DNA of 36,965 bases from Olsenella sp. kh2p3. GTDB taxonomy: Bacteria; Actinomycetota; Coriobacteriia; Coriobacteriales; Atopobiaceae. Both the position numbers and the translations under genes were made by a program. The stretch lies in the NCBI GenBank assembly GCA_900119625.1, contig FPKD01000012.1:1-36965 (forward strand), written 5' to 3'. Each line of letters begins with the position of its first letter. Within the stretch, counting starts at the first letter, position 1. The notes below the pieces were generated by a model that saw only the letters and a list, made by a program, of their open reading frames with translations, was not told where the DNA came from and searched no databases. Shown here one piece after another: positions 25,650-33,931 of this stretch.

Positions 25650-25859
25650 TTAGGCCCAGTATGGAACGTATTGCATGTTGTGAGGGGAAGCGTCTGGGTC
25701 AACCTGCTTGATGAGGTCTGCGGTCATCGTATCCTTGATAACTCTCGTCGCTTGCGCTTTCTTTTCGCCAAGCCCAAACGTCATACGGATGTCTGTGTTC
25801 GCTATGGCCTCAAAGTTAAGGTGGGCAAGGCAGTTTCTGGTTAGCGGACACGTCGCTCC
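25650..25859 (-). pseudogene. C-terminal fragment of an AlbA_2/COG2865-type ATP-binding transcriptional regulator
   Basis: The last 69 residues of a frame, containing LNFEAIANTDIRMTFGLGEK, then KDTMTADLIKQVDPDAS and the end YVPYWA, resemble the C-terminal winged-helix end of AlbA_2-domain (RecG-like, COG2865) proteins in Actinomycetota, which commonly end in a YxPxWA motif. No upstream part of such a protein is present. The IS3-family element begins about 80 nt upstream, so insertion or a linked deletion probably removed the rest. The family call is from memory of the motif. Confidence 0.5.
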
Positions 25860-25936
25860 TTCGCTAAAAACTGGAGCTCTTGCTAAATAGCTTCTAGTTA
25901 TCGGGTTTGAACATCGATGGATTGGCGACAGAGCTC

Positions 25937-27445
25937 GGGACCCCGGACATAAACTTGGACCTCGGAGAGGTCCGGGAGGGAGCCCGGGATGTACACCAGG
26001 CAGGAGCGGGAGGGGATACTCTGGGAGTTCCACCAGAGCGGGATGAGCGTGGCGGAGGCCTGCCGCAGGCCCCCGCTGTTCCCCAACGAGTGGAACCTGA
26101 GACGGTGGCCGCGCATGGAGGAGGCGGGCGAGCTCGCCGCCCGCGAGATGCCCGACCGGGCCTCCCGCATGCACTGCGCCCACGGCGAGGGGAGCCCCGC
26201 CTACCGGAGGGCGCGCCCCCGCGCCAGGCCGGCGGCACGCGCGCGCACGGAGGGAAGGGGGGCCGACTTGGCCGACACCGAGGGGCACGCGGGGCAGACC
26301 GACTGGCGCGACTGGGGCGCCGACCTGCCGGAGGACCCGGCGGAGCGGGCGAGGATGGCCGAGGCCAGGCTCGCCGAGGCCCTGGCGGTGTTGGACGTCC
26401 TAAAAGCACCAGGCCCTGGCTCTTTGACCAGCGAGGAGAGGTACCTCGCGGGCCAGGCGGCCAGGGAGGCGAGCCCGGCGGTGAGGCTCGCTGACGTCTG
26501 CGAGACGCCCTCCATACCCAAGAGCACCCACCTCTCGCAGCGGGCGAGGCTGTCGCGGCCCGACCCCGAGGCGGCCCTCAGGGCGCGCGTCCGCGCCTCC
26601 TTCGAGGCGTCCGGCGGCACCTTCGGCTCCGAGAGCGTGTGGGCCGACCTCAGGCGCGGGGAGGGCGAGCCGGTCTCCTGGCGCGACCTCGCGGAGGGGG
26701 ACACGGCCACGCCGGTCGTCGTCTCGGAGAAGGTCGTGGGGGCGGTCATGCGCGAGGAGGGCCTCGTCGCGAGCAAGGCGTCCCAGATGCGCCGGAGGGC
26801 CCGCCACGGCAGCTACTGCGGGGAGCCCTCCCCCAGGCCGGCCAACCTGCCGCTCGGGGCGGACGGCACCCACGACTTCCACGCCCCGGAGCCCGGCCTC
26901 CTCTGCGTCACCGACGTCACCGAGTTCCGCCTGGACGGCTTCAAGGCCTACCTCAGCGCGGCCGTCGACTGCTTCGACGGCTGGCCGGTGTGCTGGAGGG
27001 TGTCCCTGCACCCCGACGCGGGGCTGGCGCTCGGCACGCTCGGGGACCTGGTCGCCGCCGTGCGCCCGACGGAGGGGGGCCGCTGGTGCTACACACGGAC
27101 GGCGGTGCCGTGTACATGACCGGCGAGCGGGCGGCGGCGTGCGCCGCCGGCCACGCGGCGCGCTCGATGTCGCGCAAGGCCAGGAGCCCGGACAACGCGA
27201 GGTGCGAGGGGTTATTCGGCACCCTCAAGAGCGACTTCTTCCACGGGACCGACTGGAGGGGCGTGACGTTCGCGGAGTTCCGCGAGAGGCTGGGCGCCTA
27301 CATCGAGTGGCACGGGGGCGGCAAGCCGAAGAAGGCGCTAGGATGGAGGACGCTGAGGGAGCACCGCGCGGCGCTGGGCTACGCGGCGTCGCGGTGGTCC
27401 AGAGGAACGTTCGGGGGTCGAAGGCTCTTTTTTCAGCGCGTATAA
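25937..27445 (+). mobile_element. IS3-family insertion sequence
   Basis: A roughly 1.5-kb element with very high GC. Possible imperfect terminal repeats are GACCCCGGAC...TTGGACC (25939-25962) and the inverted GGTCC...GTTCGGGGGTC (27396-27419). The transposase frame continues past the right repeat to 27445, so the right boundary is uncertain and may be damaged. I did not find convincing target-site duplications. The encoded transposase is described separately. Confidence 0.65.
25989..27445 (+). pseudogene. IS3-family transposase, frameshifted
   Basis: A fused OrfA-OrfB transposase. The first part (MYTRQEREGILWEFHQSGMS) is the helix-turn-helix OrfA end; the integrase core follows with the first catalytic Asp in CVTDVTEF. 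The frame then fails near the G6 run at 27074-27079: the second Asp (LHTDGGAVYM) and the Glu (DNARCEGLFGTLKSDFFHG) are in the +2 frame relative to the first part, ending at 27445. Because the break splits the DDE triad, and IS3 programmed frameshifting occurs between OrfA and OrfB instead, I read this as a disabling mutation. A sequencing error in the homopolymer is the alternative. Confidence 0.8.
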
Positions 27446-27452
27446 CATTAAA

Positions 27453-27490
27453 TACAAAGACGCCGGAGCACCCAAAGGTACCCCGGCGTT
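27453..27490 (-). terminator. Terminator after the galactitol-family PTS operon
   Basis: On the minus strand ACGCCGG (27489-27483) pairs with CCGGCGT (27466-27460) across a 16-nt loop and is followed by CTTTGTATTT. It lies 22 nt after the IIA stop. The T-tract is imperfect. Confidence 0.6.
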
Positions 27491-27511
27491 CATCACAGCC
27501 TCACGTGCCGT

Positions 27512-27982
27512 CTACATCAATCGGCTTGTAATGGCCTTGATAATGCCCTCGGGCGTCTCCTGCTGCATCACATTGTTTGTCGCGTCATCGTCCAAGAAGA
27601 TTCGCATAAGGCCCTGCAACAGGTCAACTTCTCCGCCCTCGCGAAGAATTCCAAGATTGATAATCAACTCTGCGCTAACCGGGTCACCGATTCCACCCAT
27701 CGGCTGGAATACTACGGGATGTACGGGCTTAACGATAGCGATATAAGCCTTGTTTACACAGTTGTCAGCATGAGGAATTGCCACGCCAATGGTCCGCGTC
27801 TGAAGACCAGTAGCATAGTCGCGCTCTCGCTCTTTAATCGCTGATAGCCAGTTCTCTTTGATATATCCCTTCGGGGAAAGACGCTGACCGAGCAGCTTGA
27901 AGAGCTCGTCTGTATCAGCGGCATCGATGTCGCAAAATACGAGGTCGGGATGGAAGAGCCTCAGATCTTCCTTAGTGACCAT
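27512..27982 (-). CDS. PTS galactitol-family IIA component (GatA-like)
   Basis: Phosphocarrier that receives phosphate from HPr and passes it to IIB. The 156-residue protein has the fructose/mannitol-type IIA fold signature GVAIPHAD with the phosphorylated His71, then a PVxxxPMGG segment (PVVFQPMGGIGDPVSAELII) typical of GatA. It is the last gene of the operon, after the class II aldolase. GGGAGGTG lies 10 nt before the ATG. The separation from the IIB and IIC genes by the aldolase gene is unusual but harmless. Confidence 0.9.
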   Translation of the reverse strand: MVTKEDLRLFHPDLVFCDIDAADTDELFKLLGQRLSPKGYIKENWLSAIKERERDYATGLQTRTIGVAIPHADNCVNKAYIAIVKPVHPVVFQPMGGIGDPVSAELIINLGILREGGEVDLLQGLMRIFLDDDATNNVMQQETPEGIIKAITSRLM

Positions 27983-28020
27983 TTTCTCTAAACACCTCCC
28001 GCTAAAGCTGCTAACAGACC

Positions 28021-28866
28021 TTATACGCGATTACGAGCCCAGCACATGTCAATGACGCCAAACACTTTCTCTTTTACACGCCCTTTGGCAAATGCGATGA
28101 TGTCTTGGGTGTGGGCTTCGATACCCATTTCTGCAATACCGTCCCTTATTCCGGCAACATAAGCGCAACGAACCGCTGTTCCGACATTCACCTTACGAAC
28201 GCCATCCTTAATTGCTTTCTGCACCGATTCAACGGGAATGCCGGTGCCCCCATGCAGCACAAGCGGAACTTCCGGAAGGGCTTCGTGAACTCTGGCCAGC
28301 AGGGCAAAGTTGAGAACTGGCTCTGTCTTATAAAATCCATGCTCATTTCCAATGGAAACGGCGAGCGAATCCACGCCCGTCAACGTGACGAGCTTAACCG
28401 CATCCTCCACGTTTGCATCCCAAGAGTCTTCGGAACCCCTCGACACGTGACCGACTTCGCCCTCGACGAATACCCCACGTGGGTGGGCATAGTCCACCAC
28501 CCGCTTTACAAGCTCTATGTTTTGGTCGAGCGGGAGATCAGACCCATCAATCATCACCGAGTTATAGCCACAATCGATTGCCTGAATGCACGTATCGAAG
28601 TCAGAGCAGTGATCGAGGTGAATAACAAATGGGACGTCCGATTCCCTGCCTAAAATTTTGGCGACTGCAGCAATCTTGTTGAGGCCAAGGGCCGCAACAG
28701 TTTGCGAGGTACCGGCAGCAATTATTGGAGTGCTCGCCTCATTTGCCGCATCCACGATTGCGTACAAGTCTCCAAAATCGCTGTGATTGATGTGAGGGAT
28801 AGCGTAGCCGCCATCAATGGCCTTGGCGAATAGCTCCGCTATTCCATCTCTGTTGGGCATCGACAT
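28021..28866 (-). CDS. Class II ketose-bisphosphate aldolase (GatY/KbaY/YdjI-like)
   Basis: Zinc-dependent aldolase that splits a ketose bisphosphate, most likely tagatose-1,6-bisphosphate or a related sugar, into dihydroxyacetone phosphate and an aldehyde. The 281-residue protein has the expected landmarks: IHLDHC (82-87, catalytic Asp85 and zinc ligand His86), EGEVG (135-139), SIGNEHGFY (171-179, His176) and LHGGTG (204-209, His205). AGGAGG lies 7 nt before the ATG. The gene sits between IIC and IIA. The related E. coli YdjI acts in the ydj cluster, whose other members resemble genes at 31577-34912. Confidence 0.9.
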   Translation of the reverse strand: MSMPNRDGIAELFAKAIDGGYAIPHINHSDFGDLYAIVDAANEASTPIIAAGTSQTVAALGLNKIAAVAKILGRESDVPFVIHLDHCSDFDTCIQAIDCGYNSVMIDGSDLPLDQNIELVKRVVDYAHPRGVFVEGEVGHVSRGSEDSWDANVEDAVKLVTLTGVDSLAVSIGNEHGFYKTEPVLNFALLARVHEALPEVPLVLHGGTGIPVESVQKAIKDGVRKVNVGTAVRCAYVAGIRDGIAEMGIEAHTQDIIAFAKGRVKEKVFGVIDMCWARNRV

Positions 28867-28991
28867 TTATTGTCCTCCTGAACCATGGTCCAATCGCGAG
28901 TGCATTAGGCAAAAGAGCTCGGCTTTCCGGAAGCGGTCCGTGACTATATTTCCTACGGTCACATGCAAGGTCTTGGAAAGCCCTTCTACGC

Positions 28992-30257
28992 TTAGTATCC
29001 AAAGAGACCAAGCGGAATCAGGAGCAGGAACCCAATGAGCTCACCCGTATTAAAGAGGGAGTAGGTGCCGCCAGCTTCGACTAGGCCCGCTGCAACGCCA
29101 GCTTCTGTAATGAGGGGTGCAAGAGCGGTTGCCATGTAGAACACCATGATGATTGCAATAACTCCAGCGATGAACGCACGGAACATGTTGCGCTTTGTGC
29201 CAATAACCGGTGCCATCATCATATAGGAGAGGTTGGTAAGGCCAATGACGGGAAGCACGGTGTTGCCCGGGAGAACCACTGCGAGGAGCAGAGATACGGG
29301 CACCATCACCAGGCCAAGGCTGATCATGTCTGGGTCGCCAACGAGCAGAGCAAAGTCCATGCCGATGCGGAACTCTCGTCCTGGCATATGCTCAGTCATG
29401 AAATCGCGGACCTGGGCAACGACTGAGGAAAGGCCTTCGACCAAGAGAGAAATCATGCGAGGAAGGAGCACCATCGCAGCGGCGAGGCTCATGCCGACTA
29501 CGAGGCATTGATCCCAGCTGTACTGGCCAAGGGCAGCAAGAATAATGCCAATAACAAGACCGAGGATCGAAGGCTCTCCGAGGAACGAGAAGATGCCAGG
29601 AAGCTTATGCATGTTGATGTCAATATTCCGAATGCCGGGGATGTGGTCAATGACCCAGTCAACACCCTGCACGATGGGGAGCATTACAGGAAATGCCATG
29701 GTGCAAAATGAAAGACCGCGATACTGCTCACCACACACCTCGCAGATGATGTCTTGGTTGTGATCAGCAAGCAGGAGGTTGCAGACGGAGTAAATCGTTC
29801 CAAACAGCACACCTACCCACATATTGCCGGTGAGAATCGTAGCGAGGGTACCGATAAAGAGATAGTGCCAAAAGTTCCAGATATCGATATTGAGCGTCTT
29901 TGTTACTTTGAGCAGGAGCAGCACAACGTTCACAAGCAGCACCACTGCAAACATGATAAGAACGAACAGTCCATCCGAGAACGCAATAGCGCTAACAACC
30001 GGGACGCCAACGTCTACTGCATTCAGGCTCAGTCCCCAGAGCTGTTGAAGCTGCTCAACTAATGGTGTCATCGTACTAGAAATAAGGCCCGCGGTAAGCG
30101 AGATGCCCTTAAAACCGATTCCGACCATGATGCCCGCGCGCAAGGCATCTTTGAATTTCATCCTGAAGCACATTCCGAGAATGCAAATGATAATTGGCAT
30201 CATCACGAATGCGCCGAGGTTAACAATCGTCTTGATAAAATTCAGAACGGCTTCCAT
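28992..30257 (-). CDS. PTS galactitol-family IIC component (GatC-like)
   Basis: Membrane channel of a galactitol-family (EIIC-GAT) PTS. The 421-residue hydrophobic protein begins MEAVLNFIKTIVNLGAFVMM and has the family blocks FKDALRAGIMVGIGFKGISL, VDVGVPVVSAIAFSD, NIDIWNFWHYLFIG and PGNTVLPVIGLTNLSYMMMAPV, with about ten membrane segments. It follows IIB by 60 nt. The 125 nt after it, before the aldolase gene, contain no recognised gene. Confidence 0.93.
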   Translation of the reverse strand: MEAVLNFIKTIVNLGAFVMMPIIICILGMCFRMKFKDALRAGIMVGIGFKGISLTAGLISSTMTPLVEQLQQLWGLSLNAVDVGVPVVSAIAFSDGLFVLIMFAVVLLVNVVLLLLKVTKTLNIDIWNFWHYLFIGTLATILTGNMWVGVLFGTIYSVCNLLLADHNQDIICEVCGEQYRGLSFCTMAFPVMLPIVQGVDWVIDHIPGIRNIDINMHKLPGIFSFLGEPSILGLVIGIILAALGQYSWDQCLVVGMSLAAAMVLLPRMISLLVEGLSSVVAQVRDFMTEHMPGREFRIGMDFALLVGDPDMISLGLVMVPVSLLLAVVLPGNTVLPVIGLTNLSYMMMAPVIGTKRNMFRAFIAGVIAIIMVFYMATALAPLITEAGVAAGLVEAGGTYSLFNTGELIGFLLLIPLGLFGY

Positions 30258-30317
30258 GTGCGACCTGCATCTCCTTTGCGTTATCGAGGTGGCGTGTGCA
30301 GTCTCGTGGGTTCGATA

Positions 30318-30629
30318 TCACTCATCGCCCTTGGATTTCAGGTACTCGACTATGTCATCGAGAAGCTTGCTCGCGCCGACGCCGGTAAGAAGCGGAACAC
30401 CTGAGAATACCTTTGCATCGCTTGGATTTTCGAACGAGGTGGTCGCAACGGTCGATAGGATCACATCGGGGTCGTAGCCCTTAATTGTTCCTGTTGCCTC
30501 AATCACCTTGCAGGTTCTAATCTGCGCTGGCATGTTTCGTTTTTCCATGCCCTGCTGGAGCATTCGCGCAACTGTTGTAGAAGTTGAAAGACCAGCCCCG
30601 CATACGCCCAAAATCTTATATTGCTTCAC
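30318..30629 (-). CDS. PTS galactitol-family IIB component (GatB-like)
   Basis: Small cytoplasmic phosphocarrier. The 103-residue protein starts MKQYKILGVCGAGLSTSTT: Cys10 in the CGAGLSTS loop is the phosphorylation site of lactose/galactitol-type IIB domains. The rest (GYDPDVILSTVATT, then GVPLLTGVGASKLLDDIVEYL) fits GatB. It lies 59 nt after the class II fuculose-type aldolase gene and 60 nt before IIC. Confidence 0.92.
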   Translation of the reverse strand: MKQYKILGVCGAGLSTSTTVARMLQQGMEKRNMPAQIRTCKVIEATGTIKGYDPDVILSTVATTSFENPSDAKVFSGVPLLTGVGASKLLDDIVEYLKSKGDE

Positions 30630-30688
30630 TGTTCTGCACCTCTTTCTGCACCTCTTCTAGTCTGCTGACATTGCCAACGCAACAATAA

Positions 30689-31330
30689 TTAAACCGCTTG
30701 CCCCTTAAGAGCCCTGCGACGAAGCTCCGCTACCGCATCTGCCGGCAGGCCAACCATTCTGCCCGCCATAAGCGTCCAGTAAGCAATCTCCGCGTCCTCT
30801 TCTACGCACTCGGCCCCACGGTAAGCCATCTTTAGCGTCGGGCAGGCGGTAATCTGACCATGCCCCTGCATCGTGCATGCAAGGTGATCGGTGCCAAGGG
30901 TCTTCACGACAGACTCAGCAAGCTCTTCAGAGCCGGGGATTTGGAAAGGCGCACAGGGAACAGGGGCAAATGCTGACGACGGGGGCATCATCGCTGGGAT
31001 TTCCTTCTCGAGGATTGAGAATACTGTCGCGAACATTGAGTGCGTATGAACGACGCCGTTAACGTTTGGGCGAGCGCGGTATATTGCCGTATGCATAGGC
31101 GTTTCAGAAGACGGCTTGAGATTACCGTCGATTATCTCCGCGTGGAGGGAAACGACCGGAAGGTCTTCCGGGTTGAGCGTGTCATACGGAATGCCACTAG
31201 GAGTAATGACGACCGCCTCCTCGCCTGGAACTCGAGCTGAAACGTTACCTGCGGTACCGTGAATCAGTCCGTTCTCAAGGCACTTGACCGCATACTTAAG
31301 CACTTCTTCTCGCGTCTCCTGATACAGCAT
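30689..31330 (-). CDS. Class II aldolase/epimerase (FucA/AraD family)
   Basis: Zinc enzyme of the L-fuculose-1-phosphate aldolase / L-ribulose-5-phosphate 4-epimerase family. From the ATG at 31330 it has 213 residues: GTAGNVSAR (25-33), TPSGIPYD, SSETPMH (74-80, with catalytic Glu76), the metal-binding HTHS (95-98) and QGHG (155-158) for the third ligand. I chose this start because AAAGGA lies 9 nt upstream; the frame is open ten codons further. It heads the galactitol-type PTS operon. Whether it acts as aldolase or epimerase cannot be decided from sequence. Confidence 0.88.
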   Translation of the reverse strand: MLYQETREEVLKYAVKCLENGLIHGTAGNVSARVPGEEAVVITPSGIPYDTLNPEDLPVVSLHAEIIDGNLKPSSETPMHTAIYRARPNVNGVVHTHSMFATVFSILEKEIPAMMPPSSAFAPVPCAPFQIPGSEELAESVVKTLGTDHLACTMQGHGQITACPTLKMAYRGAECVEEDAEIAYWTLMAGRMVGLPADAVAELRRRALKGQAV

Positions 31331-31359
31331 CCAGACCAGTCCTTTCTCTGATACAGACA

Positions 31360-31412
31360 ACAGTACTTTTACAATATGTCAGAAACAACATATCTTTCTT
31401 TGTTTCTGACAT
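31360..31412 (-). promoter_or_regulatory. PTS/aldolase operon promoter with 13-bp inverted-repeat operator
   Basis: On the minus strand TTGTTT (31383-31388) and TACTGT (31360-31365) are separated by 17 nt and lie 30-60 nt before the FucA-type gene. The -35 falls inside one arm of a perfect 13-bp inverted repeat, ATGTCAGAAACAA (31376-31388) and its complement (31400-31412), with an 11-nt gap. The TTTCTTTGTTT motif at 31395-31405 recurs in the promoter of the aldo-keto reductase gene. Most likely the DeoR-family regulator encoded nearby binds here. Confidence 0.6.
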
Positions 31413-31516
31413 TAAATCTGTGGATAGTGTACTTCAATAAGTCTGTTTCAAACATCAAATCTGCGTTTAAAAGGAATATTTCTCCGAACGACAGAAAAAT
31501 GGTCTTGAGCGGCTAA

Positions 31517-31552
31517 ACAAAAAAGCCTGCAGACAATACGGTCAGCAGGCTT
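31517..31552 (-). terminator. Rho-independent terminator of the deoR-type gene
   Basis: On the minus strand AAGCCTGC (31552-31545) pairs with GCAGGCTT (31530-31523), 14-nt loop, followed directly by TTTTG in a T-rich run. It lies 24 nt after the regulator's stop and separates the AKR-MFS-DeoR unit from the PTS operon. Confidence 0.88.
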
Positions 31553-31576
31553 AAGGGACTTATGTTTTTCAGAGAA

Positions 31577-32335
31577 CTAGAAGACCAACCTGATATCGTG
31601 CTCTTTCATCACGTCACGCCATTTGTCATCTGGCTTTCTATCCGTAACAATGCAGCTAATTACATCGAGGCTTGCAAGCTTAACGAATGCTGTCTTGCCA
31701 AATTTGGTATGGTCGGCAAGGAGGATAAGACGTCCTGATCTTTCCATGAGGCGCTGCTTCATCTCTACCTCTTCTGGCCTCGTATCGTATGTACCTCCAG
31801 AATCAATCCCCTTGCAGCTAAAGAGCAACGTATCGATATGATACTGATCGAGAGCCCTTTTCGCCGCGTCACCGCGCAGCGAAAGGGTCTCTCTGTTGAA
31901 CTCGCCCCCGGTTAAGACGACGTGCAAGGCCCCGGTCTCGAGAACTCTTAGCGCCGCCACCGAATTCGTGAGAAGCGTCATGTCCTCTCTATTTGCCAAC
32001 TGTTTAACCGATTCGACTGCGGTAGTACTCGAATCAATTGCAATCGTTGACACATTCTCCAACAGGGGCAGAACCTTGAGGGCAATGACTCGCTTTTCCT
32101 CAGCACTCCTGCTCACGCGCTTGTCGAATTGCGTATCGCTCTGGGCCTGCTGGACAGGGTTAAGGATTGCTCCACCATAAGTTCGCTTCAGCACCCCTTC
32201 CGATTCAAGGCGCTCCAAATCTCTTCGGATAGTTTCTTCCGTAACTCCCAGACGCCTACTCAAATCACCGACGCTCACCTGGCCGACCTCATATAGCTCT
32301 CGGCGAATCTGATCGAGCCTGTCTTTCGCACCCAT
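31577..32335 (-). CDS. DeoR-family transcriptional repressor (YdjF-like)
   Basis: Regulator of sugar catabolism. From the ATG at 32335 it has 252 residues: an N-terminal winged helix (RRELYEVGQVSVGDLSRRLG, then TEETIRRDLERLESEGVLKR with the DeoR signature RTYGGA) and a C-terminal DeoR sensor domain with IAIDSSTTAVE, LLTNSV, LTGGEFN and LADHTKFGKTAF, which binds sugar phosphates. GGAGG is 7 nt before this ATG; an earlier start at 32353 would add six residues. It lies after the MFS gene by 133 nt, as ydjF lies next to ydjE in E. coli. Confidence 0.92.
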   Translation of the reverse strand: MGAKDRLDQIRRELYEVGQVSVGDLSRRLGVTEETIRRDLERLESEGVLKRTYGGAILNPVQQAQSDTQFDKRVSRSAEEKRVIALKVLPLLENVSTIAIDSSTTAVESVKQLANREDMTLLTNSVAALRVLETGALHVVLTGGEFNRETLSLRGDAAKRALDQYHIDTLLFSCKGIDSGGTYDTRPEEVEMKQRLMERSGRLILLADHTKFGKTAFVKLASLDVISCIVTDRKPDDKWRDVMKEHDIRLVF

Positions 32336-32468
32336 ACTTTGTCCTCCCGGCATAGGTGAATCGTCGCACCCTAACCCTTATGTCTTGAGAGCACCCCACT
32401 AGCTGCTCTAGTAACTAAACCACGTTAAATTAATAACAGGTACTTTGTTGACATATCTGCATGAGCGC

Positions 32469-33869
32469 TCACCCGATCTCCTCGACAGCCCTTCTTCTTG
32501 TATCTACCCCCAATACGAAAATCACAATTGCTACAGCGAGGCAAATAGACGACATGAGGATGAAGACTGGCATCACGGTTCCCCCGGCAAGCAGTTGAGC
32601 AACCACAACAGGTGCAACCACGCCGCTTACCCTTCCTATTGCATTCGAGAGCCCAGAGCCGCGAAGTCTAAGCTCGGTTGGCCAAATCTCCGGCACGTAT
32701 ACACCCGAGGAATATGCAACGTACATTTCCGTTACGACTTCAAGGGAGAACCCCATTACGCAAAGGAGCAGCTCGTTTTGTTGAATCGCGAATAGGGGAC
32801 CAAAGATTGCGATTATCCCGAGCAAGGAAATCCCCATGCACTTTCGAGACACCTTGTCGATAAATACCATTCCGAGAAAAGTGCCTACCGGCGCTCCAAG
32901 AACCGTGAGCGTATACAGCGCAAATGAATGTCCGACATCAATGCCCTTAACTAATAGCATCGTTGGCAGCCAGGTCATTAGCGTATATGCCGTGACGTTC
33001 ATCGCAACGAGCACAGACGCCCCGAGAATAACTCTCTTGGAGAGTTCGCCGCGTAGCAACTCTCGATAGCCTGCATTGCCACGCCCTCGTTCATCCGTGA
33101 GCAGGGCATTTCCCTGCTGTCGGATTTGAGGAAGTTCTTTGCCGTACTCTCTTCTAACTTCCGTCTCTATCGCACCCATGACTGCATTGGCTTTGTCGTA
33201 CTCCCCCCGCGACTCAAGCCACCTCGGAGATTCCGGGTAATAGCGCAGAGCGAACAGCCAAATTATGGTCGACATTATCGCCGGGATAAAAAACATCAGC
33301 CTCCAGCTCGTCTCCGCAGTAACAAAAGGAGAGATGACCGCGGCAAGCAGAGAGGCGATTGGCCCCCCGCAATTCCCAATAAAGGAGTTTCTCCCCATCC
33401 ATATTCCGCGTTGGCTTGTCGGCACATACTCCGCAAGGCTGGCAAACAACGATACGAGCAGCGCGCCCAACCCAAATCCCATTAGCGCACGCGTTGCAAT
33501 CAGCATGATGACGCTCGGAGTCACTGCAGCAAGGTACATCGAGATAGTATGAATCCCCACAAACAAAAGGTAGCTTTTCCGTCGGCCAATCGAATCTCCT
33601 ATTACTCCACCCAACAGAGAACCAACGAGCATCCCCGCCATATATATTGATGAAAACATGGCACTGGACGTAGCGTCAATCCAGCCAATAACACGCAGCT
33701 GAGCCAAGACAAGCCCGCTGACATAGTTGCTCCAAGCGAACAGTATTGCTAGGCTAGTCAGCAGAAATACTCGGTTTATCCAGTGCGTTGTTGGAAGCCG
33801 ATCGAGCCGGGGTCCACAAAGTGGGGCTCTGACCTCATCTATCCCTTTAACACTATCGTGCCCCATCAT
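32469..33869 (-). CDS. MFS transporter, sugar-porter type (YdjE-like)
   Basis: A 466-residue, 12-segment major facilitator protein. It shows the family motif GDSIGRRKS after the second membrane segment, PESPRWLESRGEYDKA at the end of the sixth and PTELRLRGSG near the tenth. The N-terminal RLDRLP and the C-terminal TRRRAVEEI resemble E. coli YdjE (RLDRLP, TRKVSLEEI). It lies 62 nt after the aldo-keto reductase gene. The substrate is unknown; a sugar acid or sugar is likely. Its presence beside a PTS suggests either two substrates or export of a product. Confidence 0.88.
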   Translation of the reverse strand: MMGHDSVKGIDEVRAPLCGPRLDRLPTTHWINRVFLLTSLAILFAWSNYVSGLVLAQLRVIGWIDATSSAMFSSIYMAGMLVGSLLGGVIGDSIGRRKSYLLFVGIHTISMYLAAVTPSVIMLIATRALMGFGLGALLVSLFASLAEYVPTSQRGIWMGRNSFIGNCGGPIASLLAAVISPFVTAETSWRLMFFIPAIMSTIIWLFALRYYPESPRWLESRGEYDKANAVMGAIETEVRREYGKELPQIRQQGNALLTDERGRGNAGYRELLRGELSKRVILGASVLVAMNVTAYTLMTWLPTMLLVKGIDVGHSFALYTLTVLGAPVGTFLGMVFIDKVSRKCMGISLLGIIAIFGPLFAIQQNELLLCVMGFSLEVVTEMYVAYSSGVYVPEIWPTELRLRGSGLSNAIGRVSGVVAPVVVAQLLAGGTVMPVFILMSSICLAVAIVIFVLGVDTRRRAVEEIG

Positions 33870-33931
33870 TCCGCCTCATATTTGCTGCGCTTGCAGCGCT
33901 CGCTACAAGACACCTCTGGATGGATAATGAA

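Noticed and set aside
25989..27119. Programmed frameshift in the IS3 transposase
   Set aside because: In IS3 elements the programmed shift joins OrfA to OrfB. Here OrfA and the start of OrfB share one frame and the break lies inside the catalytic core.
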